Shown piece by piece: positions 44,502 through 53,652 of a stretch of 64,000 nucleotides of DNA. Numbering within the stretch: the stretch's first letter is position 1; each line of letters begins with the position of its first letter. Under the pieces are notes generated by a model. The model searched no databases and was not told the DNA's origin. It saw only the letters and a list, made by a program, of their open reading frames with translations. Source of the DNA: Natronospirales bacterium (lineage in GTDB: Bacteria > Pseudomonadota > Gammaproteobacteria > Natronospirales > JAIVGZ01); contig JAIVGZ010000004.1 in NCBI GenBank assembly GCA_020201335.1, forward strand, positions 1 through 64,000, written 5' to 3'. A program made the position numbers and the translations under genes.

Positions 44502-44874
44502 TGAAGCGATTGCCTAGCACGGTCATTTACGGCTGGATTGAATGACCCCAGCGTGGGCTCGGTTGCCATCGCGTAGGCGAAGCGGCCGTGGAACGCCAAC
44601 CAGCTGACGATGCCGAGCAACTTCGCGCCGTCCTCCCACAGGTATCGCGCGCATGCGGTTGCATCGCCGCACTCAACAGACAAATAGCTGCGGCCGCGGA
44701 CCAAAGGAAAAAGCCGAAGTTGGAGATGATGCCCGTGTAAGCGGGCGCTTCCATCACCGCGGCAGCGTCACGCAGCATGACCTCGGGTGGGATGTCCCAG
44801 AGCAGCTTTGCGGCGACCGGTACGCACATCACGAGAAAGACCAATCCGTAGCAGTACAGCAGCGTTCTGATCAT
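44498..44874 (-). pseudogene. Membrane protein apparently split between two frames
   Basis: MIRTLLYCYGLVFLVMCVPVAAKLLWDIPPEV...SAAMQPHA in one frame, ARYLWEDGAKLLGIVSWLAFHGRFAYAMA in the other. Confidence 0.5.
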
Positions 44875-46166
44875 CCGTGGTGCCTGGCTGCCACTCCTGC
44901 GGCGTGCACATAACTGCGCCCGCCGACTATGACTGCGTGGCCGTATAGATAAAGAGTGGGTAAGGGGTCCAGCCAATGCCAGGTCAAACGATGATGCGCC
45001 CGCCAGTGTGCGGCACCCAGTTGCCTGATATAGGCAGACAGTGCGTGGCGACCCAGGTCCGCAGACTTGATTCGATGTCCGAGGCTGCGCAGGTCGCCGA
45101 GCAACCAGTGGAAGCGCCGACCAATCGGGTATGCACTCAAGGTAGCCAGAGCCGGGTCGACCGCGAGCCGCGGCAGGTCGATGCCGCAGCGCAGTGCGAG
45201 TTCGCAGGTTGCGTCGAGCCGCGGGTTGAGTTCGAGGAACACGCAGTCGCCGTCGTCGTCGACGAGGAACTGCGCGCAGCCGGCGCCGTGGTAGTTGAGC
45301 CGGCGGCACAGCGCACGGCAGTAACCGGCAAGTTCGGCCGACGGCTCTACCGAAACACCCTCGATACCAAACCCGGTGCCGTCCGCCTCATCGGTACGCA
45401 CCACAGCCTGTTGAAAGTAGGCGACCAGCTCGCCGTCCCGCGCGATGAATTGGCAGTTGTGGCGTGTACCGCAGAACCAGCGTTGTACGATCAGCGGGTA
45501 GCGCGCGCCGGCGAACGCGGAAAGTTGCGCATCGCTTATACACGCCGCCGCCTTGCGGCCGTTGATGAGCCGGCTCGAGTCCGGGCATTTGATTGCAAGT
45601 GGCAGGCCGATCTGCGAGGCGGCATCGAGGAGCTCGCGGTGCGTCGTTACGACCACGGTCGATACCTGCGGGATGCCGAGTTCTTGCGCGATACGGAAAC
45701 TTCGTGGCTTGTCGAGGCATGCATGCACCGCATCGGCGCTCGGCATCGCGCGCTGCACATACGCAGGCAGCCCTTCGCAAGCCACAAGCGCCTGAATCTC
45801 GTCCTCGCCGACGGGGAAGATGCAGCGGACCTCCGGGTGCTCGGCGAGGAACGCGTGCAGCGCGCTGGCGAACGCGGCGCTGTCGGGCTCGGGATGCGAC
45901 CAGGTGCCGCACGCATGTCGCGACAGCGACGCGAATGGGCGCCGACCGTGGCAGCCGACGATGACACGCCATCCGGATGCCGCGAGCGACCGGACGACGG
46001 CAATCGTCTGTTGGTGGTCCCCGAGCACGAGGACGGACTTCTTCAAACTGGCCTCCCGGTTGCAGGTGTCTCGAAAAGCAGGCAATTCGAGGGTCGCGTG
46101 CGTACGGGTGTGCCGCAATCGGTAATATGCCCCGTTGCTTGGATGGAAAAGCCCTACTTGATTCTC
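44871..46166 (-). CDS. ATP-grasp / carbamoyl-phosphate synthase-like protein
   Basis: LVLGDHQQTIAVVRSLAASGWRVIVGC, LPLAIKCPDSSRLING, GAGCAQFLVDDDGDCVFLELNPRLDA; start uncertain. Confidence 0.75.
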   Translation of the reverse strand, partial: ENQVGLFHPSNGAYYRLRHTRTHATLELPAFRDTCNREASLKKSVLVLGDHQQTIAVVRSLAASGWRVIVGCHGRRPFASLSRHACGTWSHPEPDSAAFASALHAFLAEHPEVRCIFPVGEDEIQALVACEGLPAYVQRAMPSADAVHACLDKPRSFRIAQELGIPQVSTVVVTTHRELLDAASQIGLPLAIKCPDSSRLINGRKAAACISDAQLSAFAGARYPLIVQRWFCGTRHNCQFIARDGELVAYFQQAVVRTDEADGTGFGIEGVSVEPSAELAGYCRALCRRLNYHGAGCAQFLVDDDGDCVFLELNPRLDATCELALRCGIDLPRLAVDPALATLSAYPIGRRFHWLLGDLRSLGHRIKSADLGRHALSAYIRQLGAAHWRAHHRLTWHWLDPLPTLYLYGHAVIVGGRSYVHAAGVAARHHG

Positions 46167-46221
46167 CATTTTGGGAAAAATGGAGCGCCACTTTTCCCAC
46201 GTAGGCACTTAACATAACGGT

Positions 46222-47595
46222 ATGAATCGAAGCCTGTTGTTGATACTTGCCGCCGCGCTTATCACGGCGCCCGCATTCGCAGAGCCATCGCAGTCCGCAT
46301 TTGCGATTACCAATGTCACGGTCATCCCGATGGATTCCGACCGCGCGGTCCCTGCGCAGACGGTAATCGTGCGCGCGGGGCGCATCGAGTCGATAGGGCC
46401 CGCCCGGAGCGCCAGGGTCCCGCGCGACGCGACGACGATCGACGGCCGCGGCCGTTATTTGATGCCCGGGCTCGCGGAGATGCACGCGCACGTGCCGCCG
46501 CAGCCGGATTCTGAGCAGTGGACGCAGGATGTGCTGTTTCTGTACGTGGCCAACGGCATCACTTTCGCGCGTAGCATGCTGGGCGCGCCGCACCACCTTG
46601 AATTGCGTGAGCGCGCGGAGCGTGGCGACCTGCTGTCGCCGCGCATCTACACTTCCGGTCCGTCACTGAACGGCAACTCGGTCGCGTCACCGGACGACGG
46701 CCGGCGCTTGGTCGCCGCGCATGCTGAAGCGGGTTACGACTTCCTGAAAATCCACCCGGGGCTCGACCGCGCACGCTACGACGCGGTCGTCGCGGCCGCG
46801 CACGAGCACGGCATCGCTTTCGGCGGCCATGTACCGTCGGCGGTCGGGCTCTTCCGCGCGCTTGAGGCACGGCAGGCGACGATCGACCACCTCGATGAAT
46901 TCATGACGCCGCTGTTGCGCGACGGTTCTCCGCTCGCGAACGCGCCGGCGAATTTCTTCGGCTGGAACCTGGCCGGGCACATCGACACTGGGAAGATTTC
47001 GGCAGTGGTGCGCGCGACGCGCGAGTCCGGTGTTTGGGTCGTGCCGACTGAGAGCCTGATCCAGCATGTTCTGTTGTCGGAGCCTGGCGCTGATGCGCTC
47101 GCCGCGCGTCCAGAGATGCGTTTCGTGCCGCCCGAGATGCGCGCACGATGGGTGGAGGTGAAGGGCAACGTCCAGGCAAACTCGAATTACGATGCGCAGC
47201 TGGTGCGGCGTTTCGTCGAAGTACGCGCCGAACTGATGCGCGCGCTGCACGAAGCGGGCGTCGGCTTCCTGCTTGGTTCCGATGCGCCGCAGATTTTTAA
47301 CGTGCCGGGTTTCGCGATCCACCACGAGCTGCGCATGCTGGTCGAAGCGGGGCTCACGCCGTTCGAGGTGCTGGCATCCGGGACGCGTAACGTCGCGCGC
47401 TTCATCGGTGAGGAAGATGCTTTCGGCACGGTCGCGGTCGGCAAGCGCGCCGACCTGCTGCTGCTCGATGCGAACCCGCTGGTCAATGTTGCGAATGTGC
47501 AGCGCCGCGCTGGCGTCATGGTGAATGGGCGCTGGTTACCCGAGCGGGAGATTCAGGCGGGGCTCGCGGAAATAGCCGCGCGCTACGCTGATTGA
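46222..47595 (+). CDS. Secreted amidohydrolase family protein
   Basis: GRYLMPGLAEMHAHVPPQ, KIHPGLDRARYDAVVAAAHEHGIAFGGHV, LLGSDAPQIFNVPGFAIHHELRMLVEAGL. Confidence 0.9.
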   Translation: MNRSLLLILAAALITAPAFAEPSQSAFAITNVTVIPMDSDRAVPAQTVIVRAGRIESIGPARSARVPRDATTIDGRGRYLMPGLAEMHAHVPPQPDSEQWTQDVLFLYVANGITFARSMLGAPHHLELRERAERGDLLSPRIYTSGPSLNGNSVASPDDGRRLVAAHAEAGYDFLKIHPGLDRARYDAVVAAAHEHGIAFGGHVPSAVGLFRALEARQATIDHLDEFMTPLLRDGSPLANAPANFFGWNLAGHIDTGKISAVVRATRESGVWVVPTESLIQHVLLSEPGADALAARPEMRFVPPEMRARWVEVKGNVQANSNYDAQLVRRFVEVRAELMRALHEAGVGFLLGSDAPQIFNVPGFAIHHELRMLVEAGLTPFEVLASGTRNVARFIGEEDAFGTVAVGKRADLLLLDANPLVNVANVQRRAGVMVNGRWLPEREIQAGLAEIAARYAD

Positions 47596-47596
47596 A

Positions 47597-47622
47597 TCGC
47601 GGTGCGGAGCACCGCTCCTACA
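47597..47622. repeat. REP-like palindrome, type A (left half of BIME-like pair)
   Basis: TCGCGGTGCGGAGCACCGCTCCTACA. Confidence 0.9.
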
Positions 47623-47652
47623 TTGCTCCAGAGCGCTTGGTGTGACTCCGGA

Positions 47653-47677
47653 TGTGGCAGCGGCCCTCTGGCCGCGA
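47653..47677. repeat. REP-like palindrome, type B, inverted (right half of BIME-like pair)
   Basis: TGTGGCAGCGGCCCTCTGGCCGCGA. Confidence 0.88.
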
Positions 47678-47678
47678 T

Positions 47679-48089
47679 TCAGGCCTTCGGGACAACCACT
47701 AGCTTTGTACCGCTGAGGCGGTCATGCAGCGCTAACCGCTCACGGTCGAACAGCATCCACCATAGGCCGAAGCCGCCGAGCCCGAGCGAAGGGATCGCGA
47801 ACAAGAAGCGGTTCAGTGCGTCGCGCCAACGCACCGGCGCGCCGTCGCGGCGTTCGACCCGTACGCGCCAGGCCTTCATACCCAGCGTTTGCCCGCCGTG
47901 CGTCCAGAACCAGCCGAAGAACGCGAACGCGACTGCGAGGACCCACAACTGCATGAACAATTGGTTGCGCACGGCTTCGCCGCCAGTAAATGGCAGCAGC
48001 GCGAAGGTCGCGACCATCAGCAGGGCGAGCAGCAGCAACGCGTCGTACAGCATCACGCCGAGTCGGCGCAAAAGGCCGGCAGGCGTCAC
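47679..48089 (-). CDS. RDD family membrane protein
   Basis: LLRRLGVMLYDALLLLALLMVATFALLPF, QTLGMKAWRVRV, LHDRLSGTKLVVVPKA; GTG start 48089. Confidence 0.88.
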   Translation of the reverse strand: MTPAGLLRRLGVMLYDALLLLALLMVATFALLPFTGGEAVRNQLFMQLWVLAVAFAFFGWFWTHGGQTLGMKAWRVRVERRDGAPVRWRDALNRFLFAIPSLGLGGFGLWWMLFDRERLALHDRLSGTKLVVVPKA

Positions 48090-48868
48090 GGCCAGCGGGC
48101 CCCGTCGCGTTCGACCTTCACTTCGAACAGCCACGGCCACAGTTTGCCGGTGACGAACAAGCGGCGCCCGTCCGGGTCGAACGCGATGCCGTTCGGTGAT
48201 TCGACCGCGAGGTCCGGTTCGAAGCCGAGTTGTTCGAGCAGCGGCGCGAGCTCGATTAACGCGGTCACCTCGCCGCTGTCGGGGTCGATCTCCGCGATAC
48301 GCGTTGTCTGCCACACATTCGCGTACACCTTGCCGTCGATGTATTGCAGCGCGTTAAGCAGGTCGAGCGGACGGCCGTCGAGCGTGACCTCGACCGTGCG
48401 CACCACGCTTTTGGTTGCGGGGTCGAGGAAGCGCAGCACAGAACTACCGTTGCTGGTGATCAGCAGGCAGCCGTCGTGCGTGAGGCCCCAGCCTTCGCCC
48501 GGGTACCGAAAGCGGCCGGTGCGGGCGAGCGTGTCGGGGTTGTAGCTGTAGCCGCGGGCGTTCAGCCAGGTGAGTTGGTACAGCACGCCGCCGAATACGG
48601 TTACGTCCTCGCCGAACTCGCGGCGGTCGAGCGGAGCCGAGCGCAGCACGCGGCCGCTGTGCAGCTCTACTTCGCGCAGCGTCGATCTGCCGTACAACCC
48701 GGTGCTTTCATAAAGCCGGCTGTCATGCCAAACGAGCCCCTGCGTGAACGCGGCGCGGTCGTGCGGATGACGCTGCACGACCTCGACCGGGTAAACCGGA
48801 ACGGCATGCAAAGGCAGCGCCGCGCAGAGCGCGGCGAGTGTTACGAGTATGGCGCGGAATGCTCGCAT
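48086..48868 (-). CDS. Glutaminyl-peptide cyclotransferase (plant/bacterial type)
   Basis: PVEVVQRHPHDRAAFTQGLVWHDSRLYESTGLYGRSTLREV, GEGWGLTHDG; true start ATG 48868 within ORF 48086..51265. Confidence 0.88.
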   Translation of the reverse strand: MRAFRAILVTLAALCAALPLHAVPVYPVEVVQRHPHDRAAFTQGLVWHDSRLYESTGLYGRSTLREVELHSGRVLRSAPLDRREFGEDVTVFGGVLYQLTWLNARGYSYNPDTLARTGRFRYPGEGWGLTHDGCLLITSNGSSVLRFLDPATKSVVRTVEVTLDGRPLDLLNALQYIDGKVYANVWQTTRIAEIDPDSGEVTALIELAPLLEQLGFEPDLAVESPNGIAFDPDGRRLFVTGKLWPWLFEVKVERDGARWP

Positions 48869-48875
48869 CAGATGA

Positions 48876-48951
48876 TGGCGCTCCCTAGGGGACTCGAACC
48901 CCTGTTCCCGCCTTGAGAGGGCAGTGTCCTGGGCCACTAGACGAAGGGAGC
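48876..48951 (-). tRNA. tRNA-Glu (anticodon CTC), CCA encoded
   Basis: GCTCCCTTCGTCTAGTGGCCCAGGACACTGCCCTCTCAAGGCGGGAACAGGGGTTCGAGTCCCCTAGGGAGCGCCA folds as a cloverleaf. Confidence 0.95.
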
Positions 48952-48979
48952 GGCGAAGCCGTGGTATTATACGCGCGCC

Positions 48980-50323
48980 GTGGCACCCGACAACCTCACC
49001 CCTACAATCATTCCGCGCGCCGAACACCCGATATCCCGGTCCAGCATCTCCCCCGGCGCGCTGAAAGTTCTCTACCGTCTCCACAACGCCAATTATCGCG
49101 CGTGCCTGGTCGGCGGCGGCGTCCGTGACCTGATGCTGGGTCGCGAGCCCAAGGATTTCGACGTTGCGACCGATGCCAGCCCGGACGAAGTCCGGGCGCT
49201 GTTCCGGAACTGCCGGCTGATAGGGCGCCGTTTCCGGCTCGCACACGTCCGCTTTGGCAACGAGATTGTCGAGGTCGCAACCTTCCGCGGGAGCGCGACC
49301 GACGCGGACGATGCGAACGGCGACGACGCCGGGCGCATCCTCCGCGATAACACCTGGGGCACGATCGAGGAGGACGCGGTCCGGCGCGACTTCACGGTTA
49401 ACGCGCTGTTCTACGACATTGCCGACTTCACCGTCCACGACTTTGTCGGTGGCATCGAACACCTGCGTGCCGGTACGCTGCAACTGATTGGCGACCCGGG
49501 GCGGCGCTACCGCGAGGACCCAGTGCGCATGCTGCGCGCCGCGCGCTTTGCCGCGAAGCTCGGATTCCGCCTGCACCCGGATACCGAGGGCCCAATCGCC
49601 GAACTGCGCCACCTGCTCGCCGACATCCCGCCGGCGCGCCTGTTCGAGGAGACGCTGAAACTGTTCCTCGGTGGCTTCGCGGTGCAGGCCTACGAGCACC
49701 TGCGTCACCTGCGCCTGTTCGAAATCCTGTTTCCGGACACCGAGCAGAGCCTTGCGGTTGAGGAGAACCATTTCCCGCGCACGCTGTTGTTGCGAGCCCT
49801 CGAGGGCACCGACCAGCGTGTCGCCGAGGGCAAGCCGGTCACGCCGGCGTTCCTGTTTGCCGCGCTGCTCTGGGAACCAGTCCGCGTACGTGCGCAGCAA
49901 CTGACCGCGGAGGCGTTGCCGGAGCTGGTTGCGTTGCAACAGGCGACCGACGAAGTGCTGTCCCGGCAATTGTCGCGCGTCTCGATTCCGAAGCGCTTCA
50001 GCTTGCCGATGCGCGACATCTTCATGTTGCAGGCCCGGTTCGCGATGCGGCGCGGCAAGCGGCCACTCCGCCTGCTCGCGCATCCGCGCTTCCGCGCCGC
50101 GTACGACTTCTTGGTGCTGCGCGCGGCCGCCGGTGAAGTCGAGCAGGCGCTCGCCGACTGGTGGACCGAGTTGCAAGAGACCGATGGGCCCGGCCAGGAA
50201 ATATTGATTGAATCGGCGCCGGCCGATGCAGATGGCGGTGCGCCGAAGCGCAAGCGGCGGCGCCGCAGGCGCCGCAAGCCGGCTGGCGACGGTGATGGCG
50301 CCGGCACCGAGGCGCCGGGTTGA
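48980..50323 (+). CDS. pcnB: Poly(A) polymerase I / PcnB family
   Basis: LYRLHNANYRACLVGGGVRDLMLGREPKDFDVATDASPDEVRALFRNCRLIGRRFRLAHV; GTG start. Confidence 0.95.
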   Translation: MAPDNLTPTIIPRAEHPISRSSISPGALKVLYRLHNANYRACLVGGGVRDLMLGREPKDFDVATDASPDEVRALFRNCRLIGRRFRLAHVRFGNEIVEVATFRGSATDADDANGDDAGRILRDNTWGTIEEDAVRRDFTVNALFYDIADFTVHDFVGGIEHLRAGTLQLIGDPGRRYREDPVRMLRAARFAAKLGFRLHPDTEGPIAELRHLLADIPPARLFEETLKLFLGGFAVQAYEHLRHLRLFEILFPDTEQSLAVEENHFPRTLLLRALEGTDQRVAEGKPVTPAFLFAALLWEPVRVRAQQLTAEALPELVALQQATDEVLSRQLSRVSIPKRFSLPMRDIFMLQARFAMRRGKRPLRLLAHPRFRAAYDFLVLRAAAGEVEQALADWWTELQETDGPGQEILIESAPADADGGAPKRKRRRRRRRKPAGDGDGAGTEAPG

Positions 50324-50817
50324 ACTTGGATCCGCGCGTTGCGTTCGTCGCGCTCGGCAGCAACCTTGATGAGCCCCGCGTGCACGTTCTGCGGGCGCTG
50401 GCGGAACTCTCCGAACTCCCCCAAACGCGCTGCACCGGTCACTCTTCGTTATACAGCAGCGCGCCGCTTGGGCCGGTCGACCAGCCCGCGTTCGTGAACG
50501 CGGTGGCACGCCTTGAGACGCAGCTCGAACCCCGCGAGCTACTCGATGCGCTACTCGGCATTGAGCGCACGCACGGCCGGTCCCGCGATGGCGCCCGCTG
50601 GGGGCCCCGGACGCTGGACCTCGACCTGCTCTTATATGGTGAGCGCCAGATTGATGAGCCGGGCCTGACGGTCCCGCATCCGGGGCTGACCGCACGCGCG
50701 TTCGTCCTGTATCCTCTCGCCGAACTGGCCCCGGGTCTCGCCATCCCCGGCGCAGGGCCGCTCCATACATTGTTGAGCCAGGTTGACCCCGGCGGTCTGA
50801 CCGCAATCGAGGACTGA
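50320..50817 (+). CDS. folK: 2-amino-4-hydroxy-6-hydroxymethyldihydropteridine diphosphokinase
   Basis: VALGSNLDEPRVHV, RSRDGARWGPRTLDLDLLLYGERQIDEPGLTVPHPGL; TTG start. Confidence 0.94.
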   Translation: MNLDPRVAFVALGSNLDEPRVHVLRALAELSELPQTRCTGHSSLYSSAPLGPVDQPAFVNAVARLETQLEPRELLDALLGIERTHGRSRDGARWGPRTLDLDLLLYGERQIDEPGLTVPHPGLTARAFVLYPLAELAPGLAIPGAGPLHTLLSQVDPGGLTAIED

Positions 50818-50827
50818 GAACCCCGCC

Positions 50828-51478
50828 ATGCGCGAGCAGCAGCCAGGATTCGTGGTGGTCGAAGGACCAATCGGCGTCGGCAAGACGAGCCTTGCCGAGC
50901 GCCTCGCTGCGCGTTTCGGCACCGAGCTGCTGCTTGAGGGTCCGGACGAAAACCCGTTCCTCGAGCGCTTCTACCAGGACCCGCGGGCCGCTGCGCTGCC
51001 GACCCAGCTCTTCTTCTTGTTCCAGCGCGCGCAGCAGATCCAGGCGCTGCGCCAGGCCGACATCTTCCAGCCCGTGCGCGTCGCCGACTTCCTGCTCGAC
51101 AAAGATCGGCTGTTCGCGCAACTGACGCTCGACGCGGATGAGTTCAAGCTGTACGAGCAGGTCTGGGACAAGATGTCGCTCGACGCACCGGAGCCGGACC
51201 TCGTCGTATACCTGCAGGCGCCGGTCGATACGCTGATGGCGCGCGTTGCACGCCGCGGCATCCACTATGAGCAGGGCATCGAAAGGGCGTACATCGAGAA
51301 GCTGTCCGACGCGTACATGCGTTTCTTCTACGACTGGAACCGCTCGCCGCTCTTAATCGTCAACACCGCCGACATCAACCCGATTGACGACGACCGCGAC
51401 TTCGAGCTGCTATTCGCCGAGATCTGCAACGTGAAATCAGGCCGGCACTTCTTCAACCCGGGCCGGCTGGCTGGTTGA
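50828..51478 (+). CDS. Deoxynucleoside kinase family protein
   Basis: FVVVEGPIGVGKTSLAERLAARFG, VYLQAPVDTLMARVARRGIHYE. Confidence 0.9.
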   Translation: MREQQPGFVVVEGPIGVGKTSLAERLAARFGTELLLEGPDENPFLERFYQDPRAAALPTQLFFLFQRAQQIQALRQADIFQPVRVADFLLDKDRLFAQLTLDADEFKLYEQVWDKMSLDAPEPDLVVYLQAPVDTLMARVARRGIHYEQGIERAYIEKLSDAYMRFFYDWNRSPLLIVNTADINPIDDDRDFELLFAEICNVKSGRHFFNPGRLAG

Positions 51479-51492
51479 GGTACCCTTACCCT

Positions 51493-52326
51493 ATGTACAC
51501 CAAGCCTGAAAAGTCGGCATCGAGCGTGAAGAGCGTCTCGCTGACCACCTTCGCGAAGATGAAGGCGGCGGGCGAGAAGATTGCCTGCCTGACCGCGTAC
51601 GACGCGAGCTTCGCTGCGCTGCTTGACGGCGCCGGCGTCGACTTGCTGCTGGTCGGTGATTCGTTGGGCATGGTCGTGCAGGGCCGCGACACGACGGTGC
51701 CGGTCACGCTCGACGACATGGTCTACCACTCGCAGGCGGTCGAACGCGGCATTTCGCGCGCGTTCCTCGTCGTCGACATGCCGTTCATGAGCTACTCGAC
51801 GCCCACGCACGCGCTCGCCAGCGCAACGCGCCTGATGCAGGAAGGCGGCGCGAAGATGGTGAAGCTCGAGGGCGGCGTGCAGCAGGCGGAAGTCGTCGCG
51901 TACCTGACCGAGCGCGGCATCCCGGTCTGTGCGCACATCGGCCTGCAACCGCAACTCGTGCACAAGCTCGGCGGCTACAAGGTGCAAGGGAAGGACGACG
52001 CGGCCGCTCAACGCATGCGCAGCGACGCGCGCGCGCTCGAAGCAGCGGGCGCCGACATGATCCTGCTCGAATGCGTGCCGGACTCACTTGCGGGCGACAT
52101 CGCGAAAGCGGCCGGCGTACCCGTGATTGGTATCGGTGCAGGCCCGGCGGTCGACGGCCAGATCCTCGTCACTTACGACATGTTCGACTTGACCCCGGGC
52201 CGCAAGCCGAAGTTCTCGCGCAATTTCCTAACCGGGCGCGACAGCATGGCCGACGCGGCGCGCGCGTACGTTGCGGCGGTACGTGACGGCAGCTTCCCTG
52301 GCGCCGAGCAAAGCGTCGGCGACTGA
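51493..52326 (+). CDS. panB: 3-methyl-2-oxobutanoate hydroxymethyltransferase
   Basis: KIACLTAYDASFAALLDGAGVDLLLVGDSLGMVVQGRDTTVPVTLDDMVYH. Confidence 0.96.
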   Translation: MYTKPEKSASSVKSVSLTTFAKMKAAGEKIACLTAYDASFAALLDGAGVDLLLVGDSLGMVVQGRDTTVPVTLDDMVYHSQAVERGISRAFLVVDMPFMSYSTPTHALASATRLMQEGGAKMVKLEGGVQQAEVVAYLTERGIPVCAHIGLQPQLVHKLGGYKVQGKDDAAAQRMRSDARALEAAGADMILLECVPDSLAGDIAKAAGVPVIGIGAGPAVDGQILVTYDMFDLTPGRKPKFSRNFLTGRDSMADAARAYVAAVRDGSFPGAEQSVGD

Positions 52327-52329
52327 GCG

Positions 52330-53163
52330 ATGCGCGTCGTCCGCACGCGTGCCGAACTCGCGGCGGCTCTCGCCGATGCGCGCGGCCGTACCGGCCTTGT
52401 GCCAACAATGGGTAACCTGCACCGCGGCCACCTGGCGCTGGTCGAGGCTGTGCGCAAGCAAGCCGATTTCATCGTCGCCAGCATCTTCGTCAATCCGCTG
52501 CAGTTCGGGCCGAGCGAGGACTACAAGACCTACCCCCGAACTTTCGATGAGGATTGCGCGGCGTTCGCGGACGCCGGCGTCGATGTGGTGTTTGCGCCGG
52601 CGGTGCAGGACATATACCCGGACGGCGCGGAAGCAATCGAGCAGGTCACCGTACCGCCGCATCTCGCGGACATATTGGAGGGCGCATCGCGGTCCGGGCA
52701 TTTCAACGGCGTCGCGACTGTGGTCAAGTTGCTGTTCGACGTGGTGCACCCCAATGTCGCTGCGTTCGGCGAGAAAGACTTCCAGCAGCTTCTTGTCATC
52801 CGTTGGTTGGTCAATGCGTATTCGTTACCGGTCGCAATCCTCGGCGTGCCGACGGTGCGTGAGCCGAGCGGCCTCGCGCTGAGTTCGCGCAACCAGTACC
52901 TGACCGCCGACGAGCGTGCGCGTGCGCCGGCAATCTACAGTGCGCTGACCGCGGTTGCGGAGGCAATCCGTGCCGGCGACATCGATTGGGCCGCGCTCAG
53001 CGCCAAGGGCGCCGATGCACTCGCTAGCGCCGGCCTGCAGCCCGAGTATCTGGAACTGCGCAACGCCAACGACCTTTCGGCGCCGCGGGCAGGGGAACCG
53101 CTGGTCGTCCTCACCGCCGCGCGGCTCGGCAAGGCACGCTTGATTGACAACCTGCGGGTGTGA
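52330..53163 (+). CDS. panC: Pantothenate synthetase
   Basis: GLVPTMGNLHRGHLALVEAVRKQADFIVASIFVNPLQFGPSEDYKTYPRTFDEDCA. Confidence 0.96.
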   Translation: MRVVRTRAELAAALADARGRTGLVPTMGNLHRGHLALVEAVRKQADFIVASIFVNPLQFGPSEDYKTYPRTFDEDCAAFADAGVDVVFAPAVQDIYPDGAEAIEQVTVPPHLADILEGASRSGHFNGVATVVKLLFDVVHPNVAAFGEKDFQQLLVIRWLVNAYSLPVAILGVPTVREPSGLALSSRNQYLTADERARAPAIYSALTAVAEAIRAGDIDWAALSAKGADALASAGLQPEYLELRNANDLSAPRAGEPLVVLTAARLGKARLIDNLRV

Positions 53164-53244
53164 CACTCTTCTCAGGTGAATACCCCCTTTTACGCGGTAA
53201 TGGGGGGGGGTAGAATCCTTAATATGTACGCTGGATTACATTAG

Positions 53245-53652
53245 GTGGACCCGGGTCATGTTGACCGCCTCGCACTCCGCATCGTTGAAGATGAGGGGAC
53301 GCGCGTGGCTGCTTCGTTACACGACGCCGACCTCATCCTGCACATCTGTGACAAGATGCACCCCTCGATATCTCGCCTCGCCGGCTCACTCAGCTATCGT
53401 GCGTTGCTGTCCCGCGCGCTGGCGATTGCGCGGGTGCGGGGGAAGACGCTCGGCGCGCTCCGTTTCGAAAGTGACGGGAAGCTCATATTTGACCCGGAGC
53501 ATCCGGCCGCGGAATTCCTGAATCCGGACACGGTCAGAAAAGATGCGGTTATTCTTGTCGCTGCGTTCCTGGGCTTGTTGATGAAATTGATTGGTGATGT
53601 AGTAACCGTCCGGATTGTCTGTCAGGTCTGGCCAGAGGTGAAGGCAGAATGA
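53245..53652 (+). CDS. Uncharacterised 135-aa protein upstream of and overlapping the kaiC-like gene, C-terminal hydrophobic segment
   Basis: GTG start; stop overlaps next start (ATGA); KDAVILVAAFLGLLMKLIGDVVTV. Confidence 0.7.
   Translation: MDPGHVDRLALRIVEDEGTRVAASLHDADLILHICDKMHPSISRLAGSLSYRALLSRALAIARVRGKTLGALRFESDGKLIFDPEHPAAEFLNPDTVRKDAVILVAAFLGLLMKLIGDVVTVRIVCQVWPEVKAE

Noticed and set aside
44976-46217. 413-aa plus-strand ORF
   Set aside because: Antisense to the ATP-grasp gene, which has recognisable motifs; no domain signal on this strand.
48086-51265. 1059-aa minus-strand ORF
   Set aside because: Only 48086..48868 is a gene (glutaminyl cyclotransferase); the upstream part is antisense to a tRNA, pcnB, folK and a deoxynucleoside kinase and is a GC-rich shadow ORF.
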